DNA from: Aequorivita vladivostokensis
GTDB taxonomy: Bacteria; Bacteroidota; Bacteroidia; Flavobacteriales; Flavobacteriaceae
Reading direction: 5' to 3'
Length of the DNA: 64,000 nucleotides
NCBI RefSeq assembly: GCF_000952855.1
Contig: NZ_JSVU01000003.1
Span: forward strand, 372,001-436,000
The position numbers and the translations under genes are program-made. Positions 32,431 to 40,982 of this stretch are shown here, piece after piece (positions within the stretch are counted from its first letter, which is position 1; every line of letters starts with the position of its first letter). The notes under the pieces are model-generated. The model worked only from the letters and a program-made list of their open reading frames with translations. It was not told the origin of the DNA and made no database searches.

Positions 32431-34742
32431 ACAATTTTCAATTTTGCAAAACGGAGCAATAGCTTTTTTAAACCGCCGTTTTCAAAATCAATTTCGGCCT
32501 TAGTGTCAGCGCCAACTCCTTCGATTTTGAGAATTTTACCTTTTCCGAAGCGAACGTGCTCCACCATTGTCCCCTGCTTTAGATTGGCGTCTTCCGCATT
32601 AAAATTTTTGTCGGTATCGCTGGTAACGGGCTTTAATCTCCGCAATTTTCGAAGCTGTGCTTCCGTGGGGCCCGTTGGTGCCTTGCCGGCCACCGGCTTT
32701 TTTAGCCGCAGTTTGCTGTGGTCCACCTCATCAAAAATATCAGCATCCAAAAGCGGTTTGTAGCGGTTTTCCGTAATTGGGGTTAAGTATTCCAAAAAGG
32801 TTTCATCTATTTCCTCAATAAAACGGCTGGGTTCGGCATCAATCAATTTTCCCCACCGGTATCGCGATTGGGTGTAAGTTAAATACGCCTGCTTTTCGGC
32901 GCGGGTAAGCGCAACGTAAAACAATCTTCGCTCCTCTTCCAGTTCGCTGCGGGAGTTCATATTCATCCCGCTGGGGAAAAGATCTTCCTCCATCCCCACT
33001 ATATATACATAGGGAAACTCCAACCCTTTTGCCAAATGCACCGTCATCAACGCAACACGGTCGCTATCGCCTTTGTCGTTATCCAAATCGGTAGCGAGGG
33101 CTACGTCTTCCATAAATTCAGCAAGCGAGCCCGTGGCATCGGCTATTTCCTTTTGCTCTTCCACAAAGTCGCGCATCCCGTTCAGTAGTTCCTCTATATT
33201 CTCAATACGGGCAATGCCTTCGGGAGTGCCATCTTTTTTTAATTCCTGCAGTAAACCTGTTTTTTTTGCAACGTGTTCAGTAATGGTGAAAGCATCATAG
33301 TTTTGATTCAAAACCTGAAAGCTTTCAATCATCGTCACAAAATCCTGCAATTTGCTTTTGGTGCCGGCATTTATCTTTAAATCAATTTTATCGATGTTTT
33401 TCATCACCTCAAAAATTGAGCGGTTATAATGGTTTGCGGCAACAATCAATCGCTCCATCGTGGTATCGCCAATACCCCGCGCGGGATAATTGATAACACG
33501 TTTCAGCGCCTCTTCATCCTTCGGATTTAACACCAACCGCAGATAAGCCAACACGTCTTTTATCTCCTTGCGTTGATAAAAACTGAGCCCGCCGTAAATT
33601 CTGTACGGAATGTCCTTTTTCCGAAGCGCATCCTCAATGGCACGGCTTTGGGCATTGGTTCGGTATAAAACTGCAAAATCGCCATCCTTCAATTGATGGT
33701 TCATTTTATTCTCAAAAATGGAGCTCGCCACAAATCGGCCCTCGTCCCCATCGGTCATGGTGCGGTTTACGAGAATTTTATTGCCTTCGTCATTTGCGGT
33801 CCAGACTACTTTTTCAAGTCTTGTTTTATTCTTTTCAATAATTGCATTCGCGGCATTCACTATATTTTTGGTAGAACGGTAATTCTGTTCCAAACGGAAA
33901 ACCTTTACATCGTCATAATCCTTCTGAAAATTCAAAATATTGTTGATATTGGCACCGCGAAAGGCATAAATACTCTGGGCATCATCGCCCACAACGCAGA
34001 TATTTTGAAACCTATCGGAAAGGGCACGCACGATTAGATACTGGCTGTGGTTTGTATCCTGGTACTCGTCCACCAAAATGTAACGAAAACGGTTTTGGTA
34101 TTTTGCCAAAACATCCGGAAAACGGGTCAATAGCTCATTGGTTTTTAACAAAAGATCATCAAAATCCATTGCGCCGGCCTTAAAGCATTTGTCCACATAT
34201 GCTTTGTAAATATCGCCGAGTCGCGGCATTTTGGCCATGGCATCGGCTTCCATCAATTCGGGGTTGTTGAAATATGCCTTAACGGTAATCAAACTGTTTT
34301 TATAGGAAGAAATGCGCGAATAAACCTGCTTGTATTTATACACATCCTTGTCCAGGTTCATTTCCTTTATCACCGACCGTATGACGCTGTGCGAATCCTG
34401 GGTATCGTAAATTGTAAAGTTTGAAGGATAGCCCAGTTTGTCCGCCTCAAACCGAAGGATTTTTGCAAAAATACTGTGGAAGGTCCCCATCCAAAGATTT
34501 TTTGCCTCGCTGGCGCCCACGATTTTTGCGATACGGTTTTTCATCTCGCGTGCCGCCTTATTGGTGAAGGTAAGTGCCAAAATATTGAACGGGTCCACCC
34601 CTTGAGACATTAAATAGGCAATCCGGAAGGTAAGGACCCTCGTTTTTCCAGAACCGGCGCCGGCAATTACAATCATAGCGCCGTCTTTTTGCAGTACTGG
34701 CGCTAGTTGGGCTTCGTTGAGTTGTTCTAAATATTTTTCCAA
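32421..34742 (-). CDS. uvrD: UvrD/PcrA-type ATP-dependent DNA helicase
   Basis: 773 residues, superfamily 1A. Motifs in order: IVIAGAGSGKTRVL near 25-38, LTFTNKAAREM near 58-68, LVDEYQDTNHSQY near 223-235, VGDDAQSIYAFRGA near 252-265, LEQNYRST near 285-292, VHLAKGLEFPYVYIVGME near 568-585 and YVALTRAEK near 612-620. It unwinds DNA 3' to 5' in repair and removes RecA filaments. No ATG fits: an in-frame TAA lies 13 codons upstream and the first usable start is TTG 34742, giving the usual MEKYLEQLNEAQ. An out-of-frame ATG at 34750 opens a 7-codon frame over this start. Confidence 0.92.
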   Translation of the reverse strand: MEKYLEQLNEAQLAPVLQKDGAMIVIAGAGSGKTRVLTFRIAYLMSQGVDPFNILALTFTNKAAREMKNRIAKIVGASEAKNLWMGTFHSIFAKILRFEADKLGYPSNFTIYDTQDSHSVIRSVIKEMNLDKDVYKYKQVYSRISSYKNSLITVKAYFNNPELMEADAMAKMPRLGDIYKAYVDKCFKAGAMDFDDLLLKTNELLTRFPDVLAKYQNRFRYILVDEYQDTNHSQYLIVRALSDRFQNICVVGDDAQSIYAFRGANINNILNFQKDYDDVKVFRLEQNYRSTKNIVNAANAIIEKNKTRLEKVVWTANDEGNKILVNRTMTDGDEGRFVASSIFENKMNHQLKDGDFAVLYRTNAQSRAIEDALRKKDIPYRIYGGLSFYQRKEIKDVLAYLRLVLNPKDEEALKRVINYPARGIGDTTMERLIVAANHYNRSIFEVMKNIDKIDLKINAGTKSKLQDFVTMIESFQVLNQNYDAFTITEHVAKKTGLLQELKKDGTPEGIARIENIEELLNGMRDFVEEQKEIADATGSLAEFMEDVALATDLDNDKGDSDRVALMTVHLAKGLEFPYVYIVGMEEDLFPSGMNMNSRSELEEERRLFYVALTRAEKQAYLTYTQSRYRWGKLIDAEPSRFIEEIDETFLEYLTPITENRYKPLLDADIFDEVDHSKLRLKKPVAGKAPTGPTEAQLRKLRRLKPVTSDTDKNFNAEDANLKQGTMVEHVRFGKGKILKIEGVGADTKAEIDFENGGLKKLLLRFAKLKIVNS

Positions 34743-34905
34743 AACTTCATTTTCTTCAAGCTGTGAAAATAGCCATTATCAATCTTTTATCTAAAATGAT
34801 TTTGGAGAAATTATAAACAAAAATTTCGATTTAAAAAGAAACTATTCCCAAAAACAATTTTCCCAAACCACATAAATTTGAATACCTTTATAAAAAAAAC
34901 TTTTA

Positions 34906-36522
34906 ATGGAATCTATTCTTTCTTTTCTATCCCAAGTTCCGTGGTGGGGTTGGGTTCTTATCTTTTTAGCGCTCGTTGCCATTCGGGACGTTTTTTTTAA
35001 CAAGCACCACACTATAAGCCACAACTTCCCCATTATCGGGCACATTCGGTATATGCTGGAAAGTATTGGGCCGGAGCTTCGGCAGTATATTGTTGCGAAC
35101 AACCGCGAGGAGCTTCCCTTCAACAGGATAGAGCGCGGCTGGATTTATGCTTCGGCAAAAAATGAAAACAATTATGAGGGTTTTGGTACCGATCGGGATA
35201 TTTATGAACCTAACTACATTTTCATAAACAATGCGATGCTTCCCTTTAAGGTGGAAAAGGACAATCCCAACTATAAAAACCCTTACTTTTTGCCGTGCGC
35301 TAAAGTAATGGGCAGTTATAACAAACGCAGAAGACCCTATCGACCAACTTCGATAATAAACGTATCTGCAATGAGTTTTGGCTCACTCTCGGCAAGGGCG
35401 GTGGAATCCTTAAATCGAGGGTGCGGTTTGGCGTACGCTTACCACAATACGGGTGAGGGTGGACTTTCCCCTTATCATAAAACGGGTGCCGACGTAGTCT
35501 TTCATTTTGGAACGGGATATTTTGGGGTGCGCGATGAGGATGGAAATTTCTCCATGGAAAAAATCGTTAAGCTGGTAAATGAAAACCCTCAGGTAAGAGC
35601 CATCGAGATTAAGCTTTCTCAGGGGGCGAAGCCCGGTAAAGGAGGCGTGTTGCCCGGTTCAAAAATAACTGAGGAAATTGCCGAAATAAGACACGTGCCA
35701 TTGGGAAAGGACGTGCTTTCGCCTCCAAATCATTCGGCCTTTAATGGCGTGAAGGGAATGGTTGAGTTTGTGGAAAATATTGCCGAGGCTACGGGTCTGC
35801 CAGTAGGAATTAAATCTGCTGTGGGCCGTTTGGGGGAATGGGAACAACTTGCAAAAATAATGAAAGAAACCGGCAAAGGCCCAGATTTTATAACCATAGA
35901 TGGCGGTGAAGGCGGTACGGGAGCCTCGCCACCAAGTTTTGCTGACCATGTTTCCCTTCCCTGGCTTTTTGGTTTTGCGGAGGTGTATAAAATTTTTAAA
36001 AAGCACGACCTCTGCGATCGCATTGTTTTTATTGGAAGTGGGAAGCTGGGGTTTCCGGCTAAGGCAGCCATGGCATTTTCCATGGGTGCCGATTTGATAA
36101 ACGTGGCAAGAGAAGCTATGATGAGCATAGGTTGCATTCAAGCACAACAATGCCATACCAACAAATGCCCCAGTGGGGTGGCCACGCAAAACAAGTGGCT
36201 ACAACGAGGCATTAATATTGAGGACAAATCTGTTCGGGCGCATTTCTATTTTAAGAACTTTAGAAAAGAATTGTTGGAAATGACCCATGCCTGTGGCTAT
36301 GAACATCCATGCCAGTTCACAATGGATGATGTGGATCTTACCGTGGGCGATAAAAATTTGATAAAAACGTTATCACAGTCTTTTATGTACCATAAATGTG
36401 CCGTGCCTTTTGAAAGTATGCATGCGCTTTCACACTGCGAGTATCTGGGTGGAAATTATCATGAAAAAGAGGCTAAAAAAGAAGTGAAGGCAATGCGAAA
36501 AGAGAATAAGGTACGTTACTAA
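34906..36522 (+). CDS. FMN-binding glutamate synthase-like protein, membrane-anchored
   Basis: 538 residues. One N-terminal membrane helix (about 8-28), then the FMN-binding central domain of glutamate synthase: ISAMSFGSLSARAVESLNRG near 150-170, IKLSQGAKPGKGG near 228-240, ITIDGGEGGTGASPP near 330-345, and the cysteine cluster IGCIQAQQCHTNKCPSGVATQ near 407-427, which in glutamate synthase holds a 3Fe-4S centre. No glutamine amidotransferase domain is present, so glutamine-dependent glutamate synthesis by this chain alone is unlikely; the redox reaction is unknown. The unknown anchored protein follows after 68 nt. Confidence 0.88.
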   Translation: MESILSFLSQVPWWGWVLIFLALVAIRDVFFNKHHTISHNFPIIGHIRYMLESIGPELRQYIVANNREELPFNRIERGWIYASAKNENNYEGFGTDRDIYEPNYIFINNAMLPFKVEKDNPNYKNPYFLPCAKVMGSYNKRRRPYRPTSIINVSAMSFGSLSARAVESLNRGCGLAYAYHNTGEGGLSPYHKTGADVVFHFGTGYFGVRDEDGNFSMEKIVKLVNENPQVRAIEIKLSQGAKPGKGGVLPGSKITEEIAEIRHVPLGKDVLSPPNHSAFNGVKGMVEFVENIAEATGLPVGIKSAVGRLGEWEQLAKIMKETGKGPDFITIDGGEGGTGASPPSFADHVSLPWLFGFAEVYKIFKKHDLCDRIVFIGSGKLGFPAKAAMAFSMGADLINVAREAMMSIGCIQAQQCHTNKCPSGVATQNKWLQRGINIEDKSVRAHFYFKNFRKELLEMTHACGYEHPCQFTMDDVDLTVGDKNLIKTLSQSFMYHKCAVPFESMHALSHCEYLGGNYHEKEAKKEVKAMRKENKVRY

Positions 36523-36590
36523 CATTAATGGAAGATTTACGTTTGTTAAAATTCCCAAAACATCTTAAGTTTGTTTCCCAATAAAAAACT

Positions 36591-37115
36591 ATGGAAGAAA
36601 CCACCCAAATTATTAGTTACGTTGCCTATCTATTGCCAGCAATTGTTGTGGGCATCATTGCCTATTTTTTCTTTAAGGGCCATACCGCCAACGAAGAAGG
36701 CCGCCGAAGGTATTTGGTCCAAAAAGAGGCGCAGAAACAAGTGCTGCCTCTCCGTTTACAGGCATATGAGCGTATTACTTTATTTCTGGAGCGTATAGAC
36801 CCCAATAAGTTATTGGTTCGGGTAAAACCATTTTCCGATTCAAAAGACGATTACGAAAATTTATTGATAAAAAACATTGAACAGGAGTTTGACCATAATT
36901 TAACGCAGCAAATTTATGTTACTCCCGAATGCTGGAACCTGGTAAATGCCGCAAAAAATGCAACAATCCACGTTATCCGTCAGGGGGCGATGCACGAAAA
37001 GGAAGGAAATGTGGATAAAATGCGGGAATGGTTGTTACAAAATTTTATGGAGGAGGTCACCCCTTCACAGAAAGCGCTGGCTTACGTAAAAAAGGAGGTG
37101 AGTGAACTTTTTTAA
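36591..37115 (+). CDS. Conserved hypothetical protein with N-terminal membrane helix
   Basis: 174 residues: one membrane helix (about 8-28), then a cytoplasmic helical domain with the conserved-looking pattern LPLRLQAYERITLFLERIDPNKLLVRV near 52-78 and EQEFDHNLTQQIYVTPECW near 98-116. Known in flavobacteria as an uncharacterised family; no function assigned. It lies 68 nt after the FMN protein on the same strand. Its TAA overlaps the TAA of the convergent response regulator (shared TTAA at 37112-37115). Confidence 0.75.
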   Translation: MEETTQIISYVAYLLPAIVVGIIAYFFFKGHTANEEGRRRYLVQKEAQKQVLPLRLQAYERITLFLERIDPNKLLVRVKPFSDSKDDYENLLIKNIEQEFDHNLTQQIYVTPECWNLVNAAKNATIHVIRQGAMHEKEGNVDKMREWLLQNFMEEVTPSQKALAYVKKEVSELF

Positions 37116-37744
37116 GGCGTGAATAGATTGTGATGAATTGCAAAAAGCACCAAGCCAATTCTATTTTTTATTTTCAGCTTTTTATGAACGGCATCTCTGT
37201 AGCCTTCCACGGTTTTATAACTGCAGCACATGGTTTTGGCAATTTCCTTGTAACTCATATCGGTGCATGCAAGTTTTATAAACTCAATTTCTTTTTCCTT
37301 TAGCTCTGTGTCAATTTCATTTTCCAGGGAATCCATTAGAATCTGTGTAACAGTATTAGTGTAATAATACCCGTTCTCCATTACTTCCTCTAAGGCCTTC
37401 TCAAGAATATCTTTTTTTGTATCCTTCATCAAATACCCACTGGCACCGGCCCGTAACATTTTCAAGATAGTATATTCATCCTCTTCTATGGAAAGAGCCA
37501 GGATTTTTACTTTGGGAAACTCTTTTTTTAATATTTCAGCAGTTTCTATTCCGTTGAGAATAGGCATCTTTATGTCCATTAGAACCAAATCTGGAACATT
37601 GTTGGGATTGGCAAATTTATCGAGCAATTCTCTACCGTTATTGCACAAGTACAACACTTGAAATTTGTTAAAATCCTCCACAAGGCCACCGATGGCTTGG
37701 GAAAGCAATACGTGATCATCCACTACTACTACTGAATATTTCAT
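37112..37744 (-). CDS. LuxR/NarL-type response regulator
   Basis: 210 residues: receiver domain 1-120 with acidic pair Asp9/Asp10, phosphorylation site Asp57 in LVLMDIKMP and Lys in MKDTKK near 107; then a LuxR-type helix-turn-helix at about 150-205 (CTDMSYKEIAKTMCCSYKTVEGYRDAVHKKL). It should regulate transcription after being phosphorylated by the kinase encoded 41 nt upstream. Its stop codon overlaps that of the convergent gene at 36591-37115. Confidence 0.93.
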   Translation of the reverse strand: MKYSVVVVDDHVLLSQAIGGLVEDFNKFQVLYLCNNGRELLDKFANPNNVPDLVLMDIKMPILNGIETAEILKKEFPKVKILALSIEEDEYTILKMLRAGASGYLMKDTKKDILEKALEEVMENGYYYTNTVTQILMDSLENEIDTELKEKEIEFIKLACTDMSYKEIAKTMCCSYKTVEGYRDAVHKKLKIKNRIGLVLFAIHHNLFTP

Positions 37745-37785
37745 TTTTTAACGCCTTTTGATTTTTGTATTTAAACGAATTTTAA

Positions 37786-38538
37786 TCATACAAACTTATA
37801 CTTAAGATGCAAGGTTGTGCCCTGGCCTTTTACCGAGTTTATTTTCAAGGTAGAATTGATTAACTGGGCACGGGTTTTCATATTCTTCAACCCGATGCCC
37901 ATAAAATTATCTGATTTGTCAAAACCCACACCATTGTCTTCGGCAGATATAGTTAAAAGTTCATCGGAATAATCTAAAATCACTTTTAATGTCGATGCCC
38001 TGGAATGCTTTATTGTATTTGAAAAAAATTCCTGCATTATTCTGAAAAGAATGATTTGAGTGTTGCTTTCAATAGGAGTTATAGATCCTTGCACCTTGAG
38101 TTCCGCGGCAATAAATTTAAGTCTATTGAACCTCTCCATCTCCAAGCTTACGGCCTCTTTCAAGCTTAGGCTTTTTAAGGCTTCGGGATTTATCAACTTT
38201 GAAAGTGCCCGTAATTCGTCAATTCCGGTACCTATGGTTTCCGAAACCTCTGCCAACAGTTCGGGCCTCTCCTGCGCCATCTGGGCCTGTATCTTGGCCA
38301 GGGTCATTAATTGGCCTATGTTATCGTGCAATTCCCAGCTAATATTCCGCAAGGTTTCTTCACGAATCTCTATTTGCGATTCCGCCAATTCGCGGTCAAA
38401 GGCTTTTTTTGCGTTTTCCTGTTCCTGAAGCAATCGATTTTTTCGTCTGGAAAAAACACTGAAAAGCACGATAACTACAATTACGAGGGTTATGGGGATG
38501 GCTATTGCCGCAATTATTATGATCTCCTTTTCATCCAT
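37786..38538 (-). CDS. Short sensor histidine kinase (HisKA_3/NarX type)
   Basis: 250 residues: one membrane helix at about 7-29, a short coiled linker, then the dimerisation/phospho-acceptor segment NISWELHDNIGQLMTLA with His71 and an HATPase_c domain (FSNTIKHS near 183, DNGVGFDKS near 207, GIGLKNM near 220). There is essentially no periplasmic part, so the signal must come from a partner. That partner may be the polytopic protein whose gene overlaps by 22 nt upstream. Pairs with the LuxR-type regulator downstream. Confidence 0.92.
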   Translation of the reverse strand: MDEKEIIIIAAIAIPITLVIVVIVLFSVFSRRKNRLLQEQENAKKAFDRELAESQIEIREETLRNISWELHDNIGQLMTLAKIQAQMAQERPELLAEVSETIGTGIDELRALSKLINPEALKSLSLKEAVSLEMERFNRLKFIAAELKVQGSITPIESNTQIILFRIMQEFFSNTIKHSRASTLKVILDYSDELLTISAEDNGVGFDKSDNFMGIGLKNMKTRAQLINSTLKINSVKGQGTTLHLKYKFV

Positions 38539-39146
38539 AGAAATCCTGTTAAGAAAAACAAGTACATAATGATTATTAGCGAAAACTGTATTACCAGTAA
38601 AATCTCGAAGAAGCTGTCTGGCTTATAGAACCAGCTTCTAATAATCTTTATGGGAATATAGCCAATATAAAACAAAAATAGGCCTACACTTACCCAAAAC
38701 AATAAATCGTTTTTTATAACAAGCACCCGCGATGACTGCAAAATATTAATATAATAGAGAATAATACAAAAAACCAAGATTCCGGCACCGGCCATATAGG
38801 AACTTAAAAAGCCTGACCCAATAAAATCAGTAAAAATCCAATCTGAGGCATAAAATAACCAAAAGACGGCAATGCCGCATTTAATATAGAGTTTAAACTT
38901 TTTATCGTCTATGGTCTTCAGAAACACATAATAGAAAAGCGAAAAATAAAAGAAGTAATATATATTATAAACAATGGCGTTTGGCGGGCCATATTCATTT
39001 ACTATATACCATCCCAAAGATTCTGTCAATAATGTAAAGAACAATATAATCGGCAGCACCTTTAAGGCAGAATTCTTATAAAGCGGAAATTTAATCAGTG
39101 ATACAATAAAGACAATGGCATAAATTGCCAAATGTGCATATCGCAT
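38517..39146 (-). CDS. Polytopic membrane protein, candidate sensory partner of the kinase
   Basis: 209 residues from ATG 39146, or 216 from an upstream TTG at 39167. Seven or so membrane helices, rich in Phe, Tyr and Ile, short loops, and a final basic motif WMKRRS. No family recognised. The gene's last 22 nt overlap the start of the histidine kinase, a strong sign of coupled translation and perhaps complex formation. Upstream after 39 nt is a lipoprotein gene on the same strand. Confidence 0.7.
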   Translation of the reverse strand: MRYAHLAIYAIVFIVSLIKFPLYKNSALKVLPIILFFTLLTESLGWYIVNEYGPPNAIVYNIYYFFYFSLFYYVFLKTIDDKKFKLYIKCGIAVFWLFYASDWIFTDFIGSGFLSSYMAGAGILVFCIILYYINILQSSRVLVIKNDLLFWVSVGLFLFYIGYIPIKIIRSWFYKPDSFFEILLVIQFSLIIIMYLFFLTGFLWMKRRS

Positions 39147-39185
39147 ACTGTCTAAAAATGATTCCAAGAGTACAGAAAAGTTAGT

Positions 39186-39875
39186 TTAATTACCACCACC
39201 GAAATCATCCCCATTGGCAGGCGGAGGTGTAATGCTGCTATCATTCAAAATTACACTGGTCGCGCCCATTCCCTGAGTTGCTGCATTGGTAGAGATAAAA
39301 AACCCAGCCTCATTCACACTTCCTTGGGGTTCGTTCGGGGTAGTATTTTCACCCTTATCCCTTAGTCCGTTTCCATTAATGGGCACAGCGGTATATACAC
39401 CGTCTATATCCTCAAGATAAAAACCTACATTTTTTCCGTCGTATGCCATAGTTGGCACCACAAATAAACTATTTCTTCTGGGGTATTTAACGGCATCGCC
39501 ATTCGGAAATTTGTCGCTGTTGGGATAATTTGATAGGTAAAACCGCAGGGTTTGGATATCTATCTCGGCTTTCTTCGCCTCGTACTCTATGTAGGCAATA
39601 TATTGTTTGATGGTCGCCAAATCATATTCCGCGTAACGTGTTGGAGTGAATTTGGACCCGTCAGCGGTAATGCTGTCCTCATATTTTTGGATAATCGGCA
39701 CGCGTCTTTGCGCATAGGCATCATACATCTCCCGTGCCCGCTCTACTGTAATAATATTGTCCTTTGGTGGCCCTTCGTATGGTGGCTCGGTATGTGTAGT
39801 GGGCTCTTGGCAACTAAAGAACATTAAATTGATACAAATCAGAAATAAGAATCGTTGGGCAGTTTGTGTTTTCAT
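39186..39875 (-). CDS. Hypothetical lipoprotein upstream of the two-component genes
   Basis: 229 residues from ATG 39875; the frame extends 14 codons to a TTG at 39917, but only the ATG puts the signal MKTQTAQRFLFLICINLMFFSC (lipobox FFSC, Cys22) at the N terminus. The mature part has a helical stretch (REMYDAYAQRRVPIIQKYED near 52-71 and TIKQYIAYIEYEAKKAEID near 88-106) and a mixed domain ending in Gly/Asn-rich GDDFGGGN. No family recognised. Order lipoprotein-membrane protein-kinase-regulator suggests an envelope signalling unit. Confidence 0.72.
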   Translation of the reverse strand: MKTQTAQRFLFLICINLMFFSCQEPTTHTEPPYEGPPKDNIITVERAREMYDAYAQRRVPIIQKYEDSITADGSKFTPTRYAEYDLATIKQYIAYIEYEAKKAEIDIQTLRFYLSNYPNSDKFPNGDAVKYPRRNSLFVVPTMAYDGKNVGFYLEDIDGVYTAVPINGNGLRDKGENTTPNEPQGSVNEAGFFISTNAATQGMGATSVILNDSSITPPPANGDDFGGGN

Positions 39876-40036
39876 TTTTAAATTGGTTTTAAAGTTGTGG
39901 GATAAATTTAATGACAATAGAAGGAATCTGAAAGTGACCCCTACCCTATTTAAAAGTGAAGATAATTCAAAAGAGTTGATTATTAACGCGCTACAAGTAA
40001 CTTCGTCCTAAAAAACAGGGAAAACACTGAAAATTT

Positions 40037-40050
40037 GGGGGAAATCCCCC
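40037..40050 (-). terminator. Small GC hairpin after the patatin gene
   Basis: Five G (40037-40041), loop of four, five C (40046-40050). On the minus strand it lies 18 nt after the patatin stop and is followed by AAATTTTC. Weak terminator candidate. Confidence 0.4.
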
Positions 40051-40067
40051 TTGGGAAAGTAGGAAAA

Positions 40068-40982
40068 TCAGTCGTCTTTTGTACGAATTTCGTTCAGCTC
40101 GGTATTCTTATGATCCGCATATTGAAAACCAAGCTCCCACCATTTTGTCATCATCTTTTTGTCGAATATCAAGGAATTTGTAGTGAGAACCGTAGGGGTG
40201 TAATACAGATTAATGATGATATCCTTATTGGCCGCCACAAATTTCCCAATGCGTATATTCTGCTTTTCTATGCGGTCTGCCATATAATTGTGCATATTGG
40301 TTAGCAGCGAAAAAACATTTTTAGAGGGAAGCCGATTGTAATAGGTAATTTCCGTTTCCAAAATAATCACATCTATAGAAGTGGCCCCGCGGTTGATGGC
40401 TTCTTCAATAGGCACCATACTGCCAAAACCACCGTCGGCATATTCGCAGCCGTCCTTTTTTACGAGGCTCATAAACGGGGTGAAATTTGATGAAATCCAA
40501 ACCCAATCCAAAAAATCCTGATACTCAAAATCATTGACCGATTTGTATTCCACTTGATTTAAAGACAGGTTGGAAACCGTTACCACTACTTCCTTTTCCG
40601 AAGCTTTTAGATTGTTGAATTCGGTCTCGGTAAATGTTTTTTCGATCAACTTCCGAAGGTTTAGGCTTTCCCCAAAAGTCTTTTTCCCCTTTATAAAATT
40701 CATCAAAACCGTATAATGGTCGATCCCGATTTGTTTTCCGCCAAATTTATCTTCCTTTATTACAAACGGACAACTATTGAAAATGCTCTTTTGGTTTACC
40801 GAGGTATATATCTCGCGGATTTTCTCAACCTTGTCCAGCGCTAAATGCGAAATGAGCAAACTACCCGTGGAGGTGCCCACAAATAGATCATAATTGTGAT
40901 GCAACTCCTGCATTAAATATTGAGCCACGCCACCTGCAAACGCGCCCTTACTACCTCCGCCCGAAATAACCAACGCTCTCAT
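40068..40982 (-). CDS. Patatin-like phospholipase
   Basis: 304 residues. Oxyanion-hole SGGGSKGAFAGG at 7-18, nucleophile GTSTG with Ser38, and the catalytic Asp in EYADGGFGSMVP near 183-194. Ser-Asp dyad complete. No signal peptide. It should hydrolyse lipid acyl esters at the inner leaflet or in the cytosol. Overlaps the 3' end of the M1 aminopeptidase gene by four bases (ATGA-type), so the two are co-translated. Confidence 0.9.
   Translation of the reverse strand: MRALVISGGGSKGAFAGGVAQYLMQELHHNYDLFVGTSTGSLLISHLALDKVEKIREIYTSVNQKSIFNSCPFVIKEDKFGGKQIGIDHYTVLMNFIKGKKTFGESLNLRKLIEKTFTETEFNNLKASEKEVVVTVSNLSLNQVEYKSVNDFEYQDFLDWVWISSNFTPFMSLVKKDGCEYADGGFGSMVPIEEAINRGATSIDVIILETEITYYNRLPSKNVFSLLTNMHNYMADRIEKQNIRIGKFVAANKDIIINLYYTPTVLTTNSLIFDKKMMTKWWELGFQYADHKNTELNEIRTKDD

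Noticed and set aside
35659-36189. 176-codon frame opposite the FMN glutamate-synthase-like gene
   Set aside because: Antisense to a conserved catalytic region; no independent support.
40034-40055. Strong terminator
   Set aside because: The GGGGG/CCCCC hairpin is only five pairs and the following sequence is not a real T-tract; kept at low confidence only.
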